DNA of 64,000 nucleotides from JANQQJ01 sp046290575 (GCA_046290575.1 JBKAGX010000001.1:930001-994000), one strand, 5' to 3'; counted from the first letter of the stretch, positions 1-8,369 are shown. Numbers and translations are program-made. Notes: a model not told the origin generated them from the letters alone.

Positions 1-101
1 TTGCCCAGCGCCGCCACCCGGATGGATTCGAGGGCCGCTTCGTCAGCGGCGCCTGCAATCTGTTGCAGCAAATCGTCTCGAAGTGCGTCTATGTCCTGCA
101 T
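1..101 (-). CDS. pheS: Phenylalanyl-tRNA synthetase alpha subunit, N-terminal fragment
   Basis: Only the first 33 codons are in the window; the gene runs off the left edge. The start is the ATG at 101, preceded by an AAGGAA ribosome site. The visible protein begins MQDIDALRDDLLQQIAGA and continues into a segment ending RVAALGK. This matches the N-terminal coiled-coil arm of PheS, which charges tRNA-Phe as an alpha2beta2 enzyme with PheT. Its position directly downstream of rpmI-rplT is the usual one in Proteobacteria. A hairpin terminator lies between rplT and pheS, so read-through or a separate promoter must supply pheS. The call rests on a short fragment plus synteny. Confidence 0.85.
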   Translation of the reverse strand, partial: MQDIDALRDDLLQQIAGAADEAALESIRVAALG

Positions 102-116
102 CTACCGTTCCTTAAG

Positions 117-140
117 AAAAAGGGGGCCAGAAGCCCCCTT
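117..140 (-). terminator. Rho-independent terminator after rplT
   Basis: Read on the minus strand, an 8-bp perfect stem AAGGGGGC / GCCCCCTT encloses a 5-base loop and is followed by a run of Ts. It lies between the rplT stop at 176 and the pheS start at 101. It is probably a terminator or a partial attenuator that sets the ratio of ribosomal protein to synthetase message. Confidence 0.8.
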
Positions 141-175
141 ATCCCGAATACATCGATTCAAACCGGAAGCTCTGC

Positions 176-541
176 TTAGCCGGCCTTCCCGAGCGCGTCC
201 TGCGCCTGACCGGCGAGGGTCTTGAAGACCTCGGGCTCGCGAACGGCGATATCGGCGAGAACTTTACGGTCGAGCTCGATACCACTGATCTTGAGCCCGT
301 TCATAAATCGCGAATAGGTCAGGCCGTGCTCGCGCGCGGCGGCATTGATCCGCTGGATCCAGAGCGCACGGAAATTGCGCTTCTTGGCGCGGCGGTCGCG
401 GTAGGCGTACTGACCGGCCTTCTCCACCGCCTGATTGGCGGCGCGGAATGTGTTTTTGCGGCGGCCATAATAGCCTTTGGCGGCTTTGATGACCTTCTTG
501 TGGCGAGCGTGGGTGGTAACCCCGCGTTTGACGCGTGACAT
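176..541 (-). CDS. rplT: 50S ribosomal protein L20
   Basis: The 121-residue basic protein starts MSRVKRGVTTHARHKKVIK and has the conserved GYYGRRKNTFRAA and WIQRINAAARE segments of L20. The length fits the family (about 118). L20 binds 23S rRNA early in assembly of the large subunit and represses its own operon in several bacteria. It lies 12 bases after rpmI on the same strand, so the two are co-transcribed. Confidence 0.98.
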   Translation of the reverse strand: MSRVKRGVTTHARHKKVIKAAKGYYGRRKNTFRAANQAVEKAGQYAYRDRRAKKRNFRALWIQRINAAAREHGLTYSRFMNGLKISGIELDRKVLADIAVREPEVFKTLAGQAQDALGKAG

Positions 542-553
542 GCTATGCGCTCC

Positions 554-751
554 TTAACCGTAGGGAAGGAATTTTTTGACGATCCGGGCATCGGCATCTG
601 ACAGAATCGTCGTGCCGCGCTTGTTACGGATCTGTTTGTTGCTGCGCTTGATCATGCCGTGGCGTTTGCCGGCCTGGCCCGCCCGGACCTTGCCGCTGGC
701 GGTTAAGCTGAATCGCTTCTTCGCGCCCGACTTGGACTTCATCTTGGGCAT
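554..751 (-). CDS. rpmI: 50S ribosomal protein L35
   Basis: A 65-residue very basic protein starting MPKMKSKSGAKKRF, with the conserved KRHGMIKRS segment and C-terminal ADARIVKKFLPYG of L35. A longer open frame extends upstream, but the ATG at 751 with an AGGAAA site 7 bases before it gives the normal family length. It is the first gene of the rpmI-rplT-pheS group here. The interval 752-890 up to the divergent TraB gene must hold its promoter; I could not pick out convincing -35/-10 boxes. Confidence 0.97.
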   Translation of the reverse strand: MPKMKSKSGAKKRFSLTASGKVRAGQAGKRHGMIKRSNKQIRNKRGTTILSDADARIVKKFLPYG

Positions 752-890
752 TTTGCTTTCCTTTGTCTTAAATGTTGTCTTGAAGCATTTGGCGAGCAGC
801 CACGGCATGCCCTTTTCCGGCCGGGCCACTCAGGCGGCGGGTTATAGCGCCCGCATGCGACGGATGCAAGATGGCAAAACGTTGGGTAAG

Positions 891-1778
891 ATGACGACTA
901 TGACACGTAAAAATTGGGCCTTATTTCTTTCCCTGGTTGTTATTGTTGCTTTCCTGCCCTCCGCGCCGCGCGCCGAAGGGCCGGCGATGTGGCGACTGGA
1001 TACTCTAAGCACCACCATATATTTCCTCGGGTCGTTCCATATTCTGCCGCCAGACACAGACTGGCGCGACGAACGGATCGAAGAGGCGATGAGCGCGGCT
1101 GACACCGTCGTTTTCGAGATTGACGAGGCGGAAATGCAGCGGCCGGACGCGGTCATGCTGATGCAGCGTCAAGCCCTTCTGCCTGCGGGTCAGCAGCTCG
1201 CCGACCTGATCGCCCCGGCGACCTATGCCCGGGTCGAGGCATTGGCGCCGCAGGTTGATTTGCCGATGGCGCTGCTTGATCGGTTCAAGCCCTGGTATGC
1301 CGGGTTGATGCTGACAGCGGGGTATATGGTCAAGAGCGGCTTCTCTCCAGAGCTGGGCGTCGAAAGCGTACTTCAAGGGCAAAGCAAGGCGTCAGGTAAA
1401 CGATTGCTGGCCTTTGAAACGCTGGAACAGCAGCTTGCCGCGCTGGATACGCTTTCAACCGCCGATCCCGATGCGGTGCTGCTGGATACGATGCGATACC
1501 TGGACGATGACAGCGATGTTCTGGACGAGATCGTCGAGAGTTGGCGCACAGGCAATACAGATGCGCTGGAGACGTTGCTTGTCGAGGATATTGGCGGTTA
1601 CGAACAGGCCTATACCGCGCTGATCACCGACCGGAACCGGGCATGGGTCGCGCGTATGGATGACTTTATGGCTGAAGGCGGCACCTACTTCATCATCGTC
1701 GGTGCCGCCCATCTTGTGGGCGATGACAGCGTGATCGCCATGCTGGCGGAAAAGGGGCTGGTTGCAGAGCGATACTAA
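891..1778 (+). CDS. TraB/GumN family secreted protein
   Basis: A 295-residue protein with an N-terminal signal peptide (hydrophobic ALFLSLVVIVAFLPSAPRA). Family marks are the early YFLGSFHILPPDTDW segment, VVFEIDEAEM, and the C-terminal IIVGAAHLVGDDSV with its GxxH pattern. TraB/GumN proteins resemble Tiki-type metalloproteases; their bacterial substrates are mostly unknown. The ATG at 891 is chosen; a second in-frame ATG at 900 is equally possible. An open frame runs upstream to 576 but overlaps rpmI and lacks a signal peptide. It is transcribed towards, and ends 6 bases from, the next gene. It sits inside what is often an unbroken infC-rpmI-rplT cluster. Confidence 0.85.
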   Translation: MTTMTRKNWALFLSLVVIVAFLPSAPRAEGPAMWRLDTLSTTIYFLGSFHILPPDTDWRDERIEEAMSAADTVVFEIDEAEMQRPDAVMLMQRQALLPAGQQLADLIAPATYARVEALAPQVDLPMALLDRFKPWYAGLMLTAGYMVKSGFSPELGVESVLQGQSKASGKRLLAFETLEQQLAALDTLSTADPDAVLLDTMRYLDDDSDVLDEIVESWRTGNTDALETLLVEDIGGYEQAYTALITDRNRAWVARMDDFMAEGGTYFIIVGAAHLVGDDSVIAMLAEKGLVAERY

Positions 1779-1784
1779 CCATGC

Positions 1785-2465
1785 TTACGGAATTTGCTGG
1801 CACTCAAGAAGGTAGTATCCGCATGTTCCATCCTCGACGGATTTGACGAGTTCCTGCTGTTTCGAGGCGATATTGTCGATAAAGCCGGTCGGCATCCCCG
1901 ACATCACGTCTCCGTCGAAGACGATTTCGCCAGTTGGATCGTGACGCACAAATATTCGGGTTCGCGGCGCGACGGCTCCCTCCAACATACGTACGGGGAA
2001 AGAACATCTAAAGCTTTTCCCTTGATAGTGTCTGGAGGCTTCACCTGTGTTTGTTCCTGTCCCGTTATCATAAAAGCATGTCAACGGATCTTTCAGGCGG
2101 ATGTTGGCACCTTCCGGGACTTCGTCGGCCCAGAAGTTCATGCCGATAACCGGGCTGTCATCGACTTGCATACGCGGATCACTGCGTCGCACAAATAGGA
2201 TAGGAGGCTTTATGCGATCAGCGGACACCGAGGAAGGGTATTCTGCTCGCTGGAAGGGGATTATGATGAAGAGGCGGATTTGGCGTGCGCACCTGCCATC
2301 CGCCAGGGTATTTCCCGGTATTAGTCGTCCCACTACCTCTAACGTTGCACGATATTCCTGAGCCTCAATCTCAGGATAGCAATCGCTGGCATGTCCGCGC
2401 AGCGGACCGATGCTGGCAATGGCCAGAACCGTGATCGCGATGAGCGCCTTGGTTCTGGAGGACAT
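1785..2465 (-). CDS. Secreted protein of unknown function
   Basis: A 226-residue protein that I do not recognise. The first 27 residues are a clear signal peptide with a predicted cut after RGHA, before SDCYPEIE. The mature part has six cysteines, including a pair at the C-terminus (GTCGYYLLECQQIP), suggesting disulfides and a periplasmic or surface location. No catalytic motif is visible. It lies 30 bases downstream of infC on the same strand and may be read from the same transcript, although a functional link to translation is unlikely. It converges with the TraB gene with almost no gap. Confidence 0.6.
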   Translation of the reverse strand: MSSRTKALIAITVLAIASIGPLRGHASDCYPEIEAQEYRATLEVVGRLIPGNTLADGRCARQIRLFIIIPFQRAEYPSSVSADRIKPPILFVRRSDPRMQVDDSPVIGMNFWADEVPEGANIRLKDPLTCFYDNGTGTNTGEASRHYQGKSFRCSFPVRMLEGAVAPRTRIFVRHDPTGEIVFDGDVMSGMPTGFIDNIASKQQELVKSVEDGTCGYYLLECQQIP

Positions 2466-2495
2466 ATCGCCAGCCCTATCAGTGCCCGTGGCGAC

Positions 2496-3032
2496 CTATT
2501 TCGGCGCCATCACCATGGTCATCTGGCGGCCTTCCATTTTGGGAAAGCTCTCGACCTTGGCGATTTCGCCCAAATCCTCGCGCACCCGCTCCAGCACCTT
2601 GGCGCCCAGATCCTGATGCGCCATTTCGCGGCCGCGGAAGCGCAGGGTCACTTTGACCTTGTCGCCTTCGTCGAAGAACCGGTGCATCGACCGCATCTTC
2701 ACCTGATAATCATGCTCGTCGATATTCGGACGCATCTTGATTTCTTTGACGTCGACGGTTTTCTGCTTCTTGCGGGCAAGATTGGCTTTTTTCTGCGCTT
2801 CGTATTTGAACTTGCCGTAATCCAGCACCTTGGCAACGGGCGGATCCGAATTCGGTACGATTTCCACGAGGTCCAGCCCGGCAGCGCGGGCGACCTCCAG
2901 TGCTCGTTCTATATCGACAACGCCATGGTTTTCACCCTCGGCATCAATCAGCCGAACCTTGGACACCTGAATATCTCTGTTCGCCCGCGGTCCCTTTTTG
3001 CTTGGGGGCGTGGTCATTGGTGGTCTAGCGAT
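2496..3032 (-). CDS. infC: Translation initiation factor IF-3, probable AUC start
   Basis: IF-3 binds the 30S subunit, keeps 50S away and checks the start codon. Visible signatures are GPRANRDIQV, the DLVEIVPNSDPPVAKVLDYGKF block, and the C-terminal FRGREMAHQDLG and GRQMTMVMAPK. I place the start at the ATC codon 3032-3030, not at an ATG: a good site (TAGGAGAG) lies 6-8 bases upstream and the next residues ARPPMTTPP resemble alphaproteobacterial IF-3 N-termini. This gives 178 residues, close to E. coli (180). E. coli infC starts with AUU, which underlies autoregulation by IF-3. The first ATG (3017) would lack a ribosome site. It lies downstream of thrS, as is usual. Confidence 0.95.
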   Translation of the reverse strand: MARPPMTTPPSKKGPRANRDIQVSKVRLIDAEGENHGVVDIERALEVARAAGLDLVEIVPNSDPPVAKVLDYGKFKYEAQKKANLARKKQKTVDVKEIKMRPNIDEHDYQVKMRSMHRFFDEGDKVKVTLRFRGREMAHQDLGAKVLERVREDLGEIAKVESFPKMEGRQMTMVMAPK

Positions 3033-3061
3033 GAAAGTCTCTCCTACTGTTGTGAACGTGC

Positions 3062-3090
3062 AAAAGCGCGGCAACTCCCGGGGCCGCGCT
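3062..3090 (-). terminator. Hairpin between thrS and infC
   Basis: Minus strand: a perfect 8-bp stem AGCGCGGC / GCCGCGCT with a 10-base loop, followed by TTT. It sits in the 103-base spacer, ending about 30 bases before the infC start. It may end most thrS transcripts, or act as an attenuator in the infC leader. The T run is short, so termination may be partial. Confidence 0.6.
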
Positions 3091-3135
3091 CGTCAGCTGA
3101 CAGGATACGCCTGCTGCGGCATTGAGTCTAGCGGA

Positions 3136-5109
3136 TCACGCAGGCGGCTGAGCTTCCTCAACGAGCGCGGTCACAGCTTCGTCGAGACCAATAACCGTCT
3201 GGTCCTTCGAACCCAGGCGCCGGATCGAGACCGTGCGCTGGTCGGCTTCCTTAGCCCCGACAACCAGAATCGCCGGGACCTTGGCGACGCTGTGTTCGCG
3301 GACCTTGTAATTGATCTTTTCGTTGCGCAGGTCGGCCTCGGCGCGCAGTCCGGCGTCTTTCAGGGCGTCGAGAACCTCGTTCGCATAGGCATCCGCATCT
3401 GACGTAATGGTGGTTACGACGGCCTGAACCGGCGCCAGCCAAAGCGGGAAGCGGCCTGCATGGTGCTCGATCAGGATCCCGATAAAGCGTTCGACGGAGC
3501 CCAGAATGGCCCGGTGCAGCATGGCCGGGCGATGCCGCGCGCCATCTTCGCCGACATAGCTGGCATCCAGCAGTTCGGGCAGCACATAGTCCAGCTGCAA
3601 CGTGCCGCACTGCCAGGCGCGGCCGATCGCGTCGCGCAGATGGAACTCGATCTTGGGGCCATAGAACGCGCCTTCGCCGGGCAGCAATTCATAGTCCAGC
3701 CCGGTTGCCTTGACCGCCTCTTCCAGCGTGGCCTCGGCGCGGTCCCACGTCGCGTCGTCACCGGCACGCACCTCGGGCCGGGTGGCGACCTTGACGGCGA
3801 TGTCCTCGAACCCGAGGTCCTTGTAGACCGAATAGAGCAGGTCGCAGAACGCCTTGGTTTCGTCGTTAATCTGATCGTCGCGGCAGAAAATATGCGCGTC
3901 GTCTTGCGTGAACTGGCGCACCCGCATCAGCCCGTGCAGCGCGCCATGCGGTTCATTGCGGTGGCAGCAGCCGAATTCGGCCATGCGGATCGGCAGGTCG
4001 CGGTAGCTTTTGATGCCTTGCCGGAAAACTTGAATATGCGCCGGGCAGTTCATTGGTTTCAGCGCCAGCAAATCGCCCTCGGCGGAGATCACCGGGCCTT
4101 CATCTTCCATGCTGGGCGTTTCGTCGGGCACGACAAACATGCCGTCGCGGAACTTCGCCCAATGGCCTGACCGCTCCCACATGGAGACATCCATGATCTG
4201 GGGCGTTTTGACTTCGTCATAGCCGGCCTTGGTCAGCCGCCGGCGGATATATTGTTCCAGCGCCTGCCAGATGACATAGCCCTTGGGGTGCCAGAAGACG
4301 GACCCTTGTGCTTCCTCCTGCAAATGGAACAGGTCCATTTCCTTGGCGAGACGCCGATGGTCGCGCTTTTCGGCTTCTTCGATCCGGCGCAGATAGGCTT
4401 TCAGCTCTTTGTCGTCGCGCCAGGCTGTACCGTAGATACGCTGCAGCATCTCGTTGTTGGAATCACCGCGCCAGTAGGCGCCCGCCAGCTTGGTCAGCTT
4501 GAAGGCCGTGCCCAGCTTGCCGGTGGAGGGCAGGTGAGGGCCCGTGCACAGATCGATGAACTCGCCCTGGCGATAGAGCGAGATGTCTTCGCCTTCCGGG
4601 ATCGCGGAGATGATCTCGGCTTTGTAGTCCTCGCCCATATCCTTGAAGAACTTTACCGCGTCATCGCGGTCCCATACCTCACGAACGATGGATTCGTCGC
4701 GCGCGACGATCTCTTTCATCCGCGCTTCGATGAGTTCCAGGTCTTCCGGCGTGAATTTCTCTTCACGGGCAAAGTCGTAATAGAAGCCGTCCTCAATGGC
4801 CGGGCCAATGGTGACCTGGGTGTCGGGAAACAGCTCCTGCACGGCTTCGGCCATGATATGGGCGGCATCGTGCCGCAGCAGCTCCAGCGCATCGTCATCC
4901 CGCCGCGTGATAATCTCGATGGACGCATCCTGGTCTATGGCGCGTTGCAGATCCCACTCGGCGCCATCGACGCGCATGGCGAGCGCGGCCTTGGCCAGCC
5001 CCGGCCCGATATCGGCTGCGATCTGGGCACCGGTTACCGGCCCGTCATACTGCTTCTGGGAGCCGTCGGGCAGGGTGATCGTCACCGATTGGGGTTGAGC
5101 CTGGTTCAT
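3136..5109 (-). CDS. thrS: Threonyl-tRNA synthetase
   Basis: A 657-residue class II synthetase that joins threonine to tRNA-Thr. Order of parts: a TGS domain (about 8-70), the editing domain with the HDAAHIMAEAV (HxxxH) motif, a catalytic core with MNCPAHIQVF, the H and R region PHGALHGLMRVRQFTQDDAH and the C-terminal motif 3 region AMLHRAILGSVERFIGILIEH, then an anticodon-binding domain from about 555. The zinc-ligand cysteine (MNCP) and both histidine motifs are present, so the enzyme should edit mischarged serine as well. Length matches the family (about 640). It starts with ATG at 5109 after a weak GGAA site. Confidence 0.98.
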   Translation of the reverse strand: MNQAQPQSVTITLPDGSQKQYDGPVTGAQIAADIGPGLAKAALAMRVDGAEWDLQRAIDQDASIEIITRRDDDALELLRHDAAHIMAEAVQELFPDTQVTIGPAIEDGFYYDFAREEKFTPEDLELIEARMKEIVARDESIVREVWDRDDAVKFFKDMGEDYKAEIISAIPEGEDISLYRQGEFIDLCTGPHLPSTGKLGTAFKLTKLAGAYWRGDSNNEMLQRIYGTAWRDDKELKAYLRRIEEAEKRDHRRLAKEMDLFHLQEEAQGSVFWHPKGYVIWQALEQYIRRRLTKAGYDEVKTPQIMDVSMWERSGHWAKFRDGMFVVPDETPSMEDEGPVISAEGDLLALKPMNCPAHIQVFRQGIKSYRDLPIRMAEFGCCHRNEPHGALHGLMRVRQFTQDDAHIFCRDDQINDETKAFCDLLYSVYKDLGFEDIAVKVATRPEVRAGDDATWDRAEATLEEAVKATGLDYELLPGEGAFYGPKIEFHLRDAIGRAWQCGTLQLDYVLPELLDASYVGEDGARHRPAMLHRAILGSVERFIGILIEHHAGRFPLWLAPVQAVVTTITSDADAYANEVLDALKDAGLRAEADLRNEKINYKVREHSVAKVPAILVVGAKEADQRTVSIRRLGSKDQTVIGLDEAVTALVEEAQPPA

Positions 5110-5253
5110 GGTTTTCCGTCACTTGAATTTTCGCGCCGACCCTATCCCGAATCGTCCAACTGTCAAGCGGGCTGGCAAGACAGGTTCTGCTGATTTGTAG
5201 TCGCCGGGACCGCTGCTATAGTCGCTCCCGGATTTTCGCTTTATAGAAGAACA

Positions 5254-6402
5254 ATGGATTTAGTGGACAGTGACAAGGGCGGTATAGGCGCCCTGCCTCA
5301 AGTGCCCGCCGAGCCGGTGGTGGACAAACTAGAGACTGATGCAGATGGCGGCGAATTGTTCGGCATTCATGTCGTCAGCTTCTTTTTGACGCTGATCACG
5401 CTGGGTATCTACCGGTTCTGGTGGAAGACCCGGGTCCGCCGTTACATGCTGTCGCATGTCCGCTACAAGGACGATGCGTTTGAATATACCGGCACGGGCC
5501 TCGAGTTGTTTGTTGGCTTTATAATTGTTTTCATTGCTGTTTTAGTCCCGATTGGTGCCATCTATGCGGGCGGATTCTGGCTGCTGCAGAACGGTCGGGA
5601 GATCCTGGGCGGCATTCTTCTGGCGGTTCTCTATCTCTCGTTCATCGTTCTTTTCGGCGCCGCGATCTACAGGGCCTACAAATATCGGCTGTCGCGGACG
5701 ATGTGGCGCGGTATCCGGTTCGGCCTGTCCGGGTCCAGCATTGGATATTCGATCCGGTTCATCCTCTATACGCTTCTGCAGGTAGTGACCCTGTGGCTGG
5801 CGACGCCCTTCGTCACGATCCGGCTCTACCACTACATGCTGAACAATGTCTGGCTGGGCAGCGGGCAGCTTCACTTCTCCACGGACTGGAAACCGCTGTT
5901 CAAAATTTACCTTGTACCGGGGCTGGTCTTCGGCGTCGGCATGCTGGTGTTTGTTGGCGGCTATGTTGACATGACCCTGGCCGAGATTGACATGGCCGAA
6001 GCGCTGGATGCGGGGGATAACGCGGGCTACACCACGGCACTTGATCAGCTACAGCGGTCGCTCGTGCTGATCGGCGTGGGTCTTGTTCTCTTTCTCGCCG
6101 GCACGATTGCTCTGTTCTGGTATCAGGCGGCGGTCTACAGGGCAGTTCTGGCGGGCTGTACATTCGAGGGCGTGGCGTTTTCAGGCCAGCTGACCGGCGG
6201 AAGGTTTTTCAAGTTCAACCTGTTCAACTGGTTCATTCTGATTTTCAGTTTCGGGCTCGCCTATCCCTGGGTGCAGGTGCGATGGCTGAACTTGATGGCT
6301 GAGGTCGTTGAGATTCGCGGGGAGCCCGACTTTGCCAGGATTTCCCAAAGTACGGCAGACATGCCGAAGTTTGGCGAAGGCCTCGCCGAGGCCTTTCTCT
6401 AA
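5254..6402 (+). CDS. DUF898 (YjgN-type) inner membrane protein
   Basis: A 382-residue integral membrane protein. After a short hydrophilic N-terminus comes the DUF898 hallmark FFLTLITLGIYRFWWKTRVRRYM, then several hydrophobic segments (about 90-110, 120-145, 170-190, 215-238, 267-290, 325-345) with repeated RxRRY/YxxxLxxT-like patterns; the LYHYMLNNVWLGSGQLHF stretch is typical. E. coli YjgN belongs here and its biochemical role is not known. It is followed after 5 bases by an M48 protease and then a hydrolase, so the three form one transcription unit. Confidence 0.85.
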   Translation: MDLVDSDKGGIGALPQVPAEPVVDKLETDADGGELFGIHVVSFFLTLITLGIYRFWWKTRVRRYMLSHVRYKDDAFEYTGTGLELFVGFIIVFIAVLVPIGAIYAGGFWLLQNGREILGGILLAVLYLSFIVLFGAAIYRAYKYRLSRTMWRGIRFGLSGSSIGYSIRFILYTLLQVVTLWLATPFVTIRLYHYMLNNVWLGSGQLHFSTDWKPLFKIYLVPGLVFGVGMLVFVGGYVDMTLAEIDMAEALDAGDNAGYTTALDQLQRSLVLIGVGLVLFLAGTIALFWYQAAVYRAVLAGCTFEGVAFSGQLTGGRFFKFNLFNWFILIFSFGLAYPWVQVRWLNLMAEVVEIRGEPDFARISQSTADMPKFGEGLAEAFL

Positions 6403-6407
6403 GGCCC

Positions 6408-7493
6408 ATGACGGAACGGTTTTCAGGCACGCTCTATGACGGACAGTCGGCGGCTGGTATTCCTGTCACGGTCGAACTGGGTCCCAACGGCATCATGGTT
6501 CAAAGAGTCCGCGGCGGGATCGATATCTGGCCCTATGCGTCGATAACCCTGATGTCGTCGCACCGCGACGGCAACCGGATCGCAGTTTCACGCACCGGCA
6601 AATCCGCCGAACGTCTGACCATTGAGGGTGACAGCGTTGCCTCGGCTCTGGCAGCGCATGCGCCTCAACATGCACAAACACCGGGCCGCAATCATGGGCG
6701 CGCAGTCCTTGTGTCGCTGGCAATCGTTGGCACGTTGGCGGCGTTCTATTTTGCCTACCCAGTCTTGAAAAGCGGCCTGGTTGCCGTTTTTCCGGACAAT
6801 TGGGCCATCGCCTGGGGCGAGACCGTAGTCGACGCGATGCCGGGGTCCGGCGAGACATGCGATGACCCTGCAGGGCAGGCCGTGCTCGATCAATTGACGG
6901 CGGCATTGGTTGCCAGCACGCCGCTTCCCTATGAGCCCCGCGTGCGGGTCGATGGCTCCAAACAGGTCAATGCCTTTGCCGCGCCGGGCGGGCATGTGGT
7001 CCTGTTGAGCGGCATGATTCACGATGCCGAAGGGCCAGAGGAAGTCGTTGGCGTTCTCGCGCATGAACTGGGCCATGTGAAACACAAACACGCCCTCAAC
7101 CGTCTGATCGACGTGGTCGGTGTTGATATCATTCTGTCGAGTATTGGCGGCGATATTGGTGCCGTTGGGGGGCTTGTCATGGTGCTTCGTTATGGCCGTG
7201 AAGACGAACGCGAGGCGGATCGCACAGCTGTCGAGATGCTGAAAGCGGCCGGCATGCCGTCCGATGGTCTGGCCAGTTTTTTCGACCGCATGGCGGCGAA
7301 GGAAGGGGACTTGGCGATCTACAGTAACTTCCTCTCGACACACCCGGCGCTGCTCGACCGGTCGGCAGAGGTTCGTGCACTGGGTGGCGATCATGAAGGC
7401 GCGATGCCGATCAGTGAAGAACAATGGCAGTCGCTGCGCTGGATCTGCGGCGATCCGGATGCAGATGAAGAGGCGGAGGGGGACCCATCATGA
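6408..7493 (+). CDS. M48-family zinc metalloprotease with membrane anchor
   Basis: A 361-residue protein. Residues 1-95 form a cytoplasmic N-terminal part, a transmembrane helix spans about 98-120, and the M48 domain follows. The HExxH zinc motif is at 219-223 (AHELGHVKH) and a third-ligand region REDEREADR follows near 263-271, so the active site is complete. Such proteases degrade damaged or misfolded envelope proteins. It lies between the DUF898 protein and the hydrolase; its stop overlaps the next start by 4 bases (ATGA). The DUF898/M48 pairing suggests that the membrane protein presents or regulates substrate, but that is inference. Confidence 0.88.
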   Translation: MTERFSGTLYDGQSAAGIPVTVELGPNGIMVQRVRGGIDIWPYASITLMSSHRDGNRIAVSRTGKSAERLTIEGDSVASALAAHAPQHAQTPGRNHGRAVLVSLAIVGTLAAFYFAYPVLKSGLVAVFPDNWAIAWGETVVDAMPGSGETCDDPAGQAVLDQLTAALVASTPLPYEPRVRVDGSKQVNAFAAPGGHVVLLSGMIHDAEGPEEVVGVLAHELGHVKHKHALNRLIDVVGVDIILSSIGGDIGAVGGLVMVLRYGREDEREADRTAVEMLKAAGMPSDGLASFFDRMAAKEGDLAIYSNFLSTHPALLDRSAEVRALGGDHEGAMPISEEQWQSLRWICGDPDADEEAEGDPS

Positions 7494-8236
7494 GTGACCG
7501 TACTGAAACCATCGAGGTTGCGGGCAACAATATTGAGTGCCGGGTCCGCGATGGGCGGCAGCCGGGTGTGGTGTTTCTCGGCGGCTTCATGTCGGATATG
7601 AGCGGCACCAAGGCGACCATGCTGGACGACTATTGTCGCAAGCGGGGCCAAGCCTATGTGCGTTTCGACTATTCAGGCCACGGTGTATCCGGCGGCGACT
7701 TCAAGGATGGCACCATTGGGCAATGGGCCGCTGACGCCGTGGCCGTGCTCGATCAAGTAACCCAGGGACCTCAACTGCTGGTGGGCTCCAGCATGGGCGG
7801 CTGGATTGCGCTGCTTCTCGCGCGTGCCCGGCCCGACCGGGTCGCCGGATTTGTCGGGATCGCCGCCGCACCGGATTTCACCGAGGACATGATGTGGGCG
7901 GATTTCGATGAAACGATCCGTGAGACGCTGCGGACCGAGGGGCTTTACTACCAGCCGTCCGACTATGATGACCCGTACCCCATCACCATGCGGCTGATCG
8001 AAGAGGGGCGAAACAATTTGGTGCTGCGTAGCTCGCTGCTGCTCAACTGCCCTGTGCGGCTGATCCAGGGTATGCAGGATCCGGATGTACCTTGGCAAAC
8101 CGCGCTGCGGTTGGCCGAGCACCTCACCGCAGATGATGTTGAGGTGACGCTCGTCAAGAATGGCAATCACAGCCTGTCCGAACCGGCTGATCTGGCGCGG
8201 TTGGAGATAGCGCTGGACCGGCTACTGAACACTTAG
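7490..8236 (+). CDS. Alpha/beta hydrolase
   Basis: A 248-residue cytoplasmic alpha/beta hydrolase. The nucleophile elbow is GSSMGG (Ser101), the acid probably lies in QGMQDPDVP and the catalytic His in NGNHSLSEP, so the triad is intact. A GGFMSDMSGTKA stretch near residue 31 supplies the oxyanion region. It resembles the short esterase/lipase or dipeptidyl-type hydrolases seen widely in Alphaproteobacteria, including palmitoyl-thioesterase ABHD10-like proteins. The substrate cannot be read from sequence. Translation is probably coupled to the upstream protease through the ATGA overlap. Confidence 0.88.
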   Translation: MSDRTETIEVAGNNIECRVRDGRQPGVVFLGGFMSDMSGTKATMLDDYCRKRGQAYVRFDYSGHGVSGGDFKDGTIGQWAADAVAVLDQVTQGPQLLVGSSMGGWIALLLARARPDRVAGFVGIAAAPDFTEDMMWADFDETIRETLRTEGLYYQPSDYDDPYPITMRLIEEGRNNLVLRSSLLLNCPVRLIQGMQDPDVPWQTALRLAEHLTADDVEVTLVKNGNHSLSEPADLARLEIALDRLLNT

Positions 8237-8251
8237 GTGTTATTCAATTTG

Positions 8252-8369
8252 CCCCTCACCCACCTACGCGAGGTGCTCGCGTTCGGCGATCACGAAGCTC
8301 CGGTAACCCTCTCCCCTCGGGGAGAGGGAAGCGAGGCCGCGCAATGCGGGCGTCGAGCAGAGTGAGGGG
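8252..8369. repeat. Nested inverted repeat (REP/MITE-like intergenic element)
   Basis: Outer arms CCCCTCAC (8252-8259) and GTGAGGGG (8362-8369) are exact reverse complements. At the centre, CCCTCTCCCC (8307-8316) and GGGGAGAGGG (8319-8328) form a perfect 10-bp stem. The element fills the gap between two converging genes. Elements of this CCCTCTCCCC..GGGGAGAGGG form are common intergenic repeats in proteobacteria. There is no transposase and no T tract, so it is a repeat rather than a standard terminator. Confidence 0.7.

Noticed and set aside
2391..3125. 244-codon plus-strand frame opposite infC
   Set aside because: His-rich translation arises from antisense of the IF-3 gene.
4252..5193. 313-codon plus-strand frame opposite thrS
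   Set aside because: Antisense to a complete synthetase gene.
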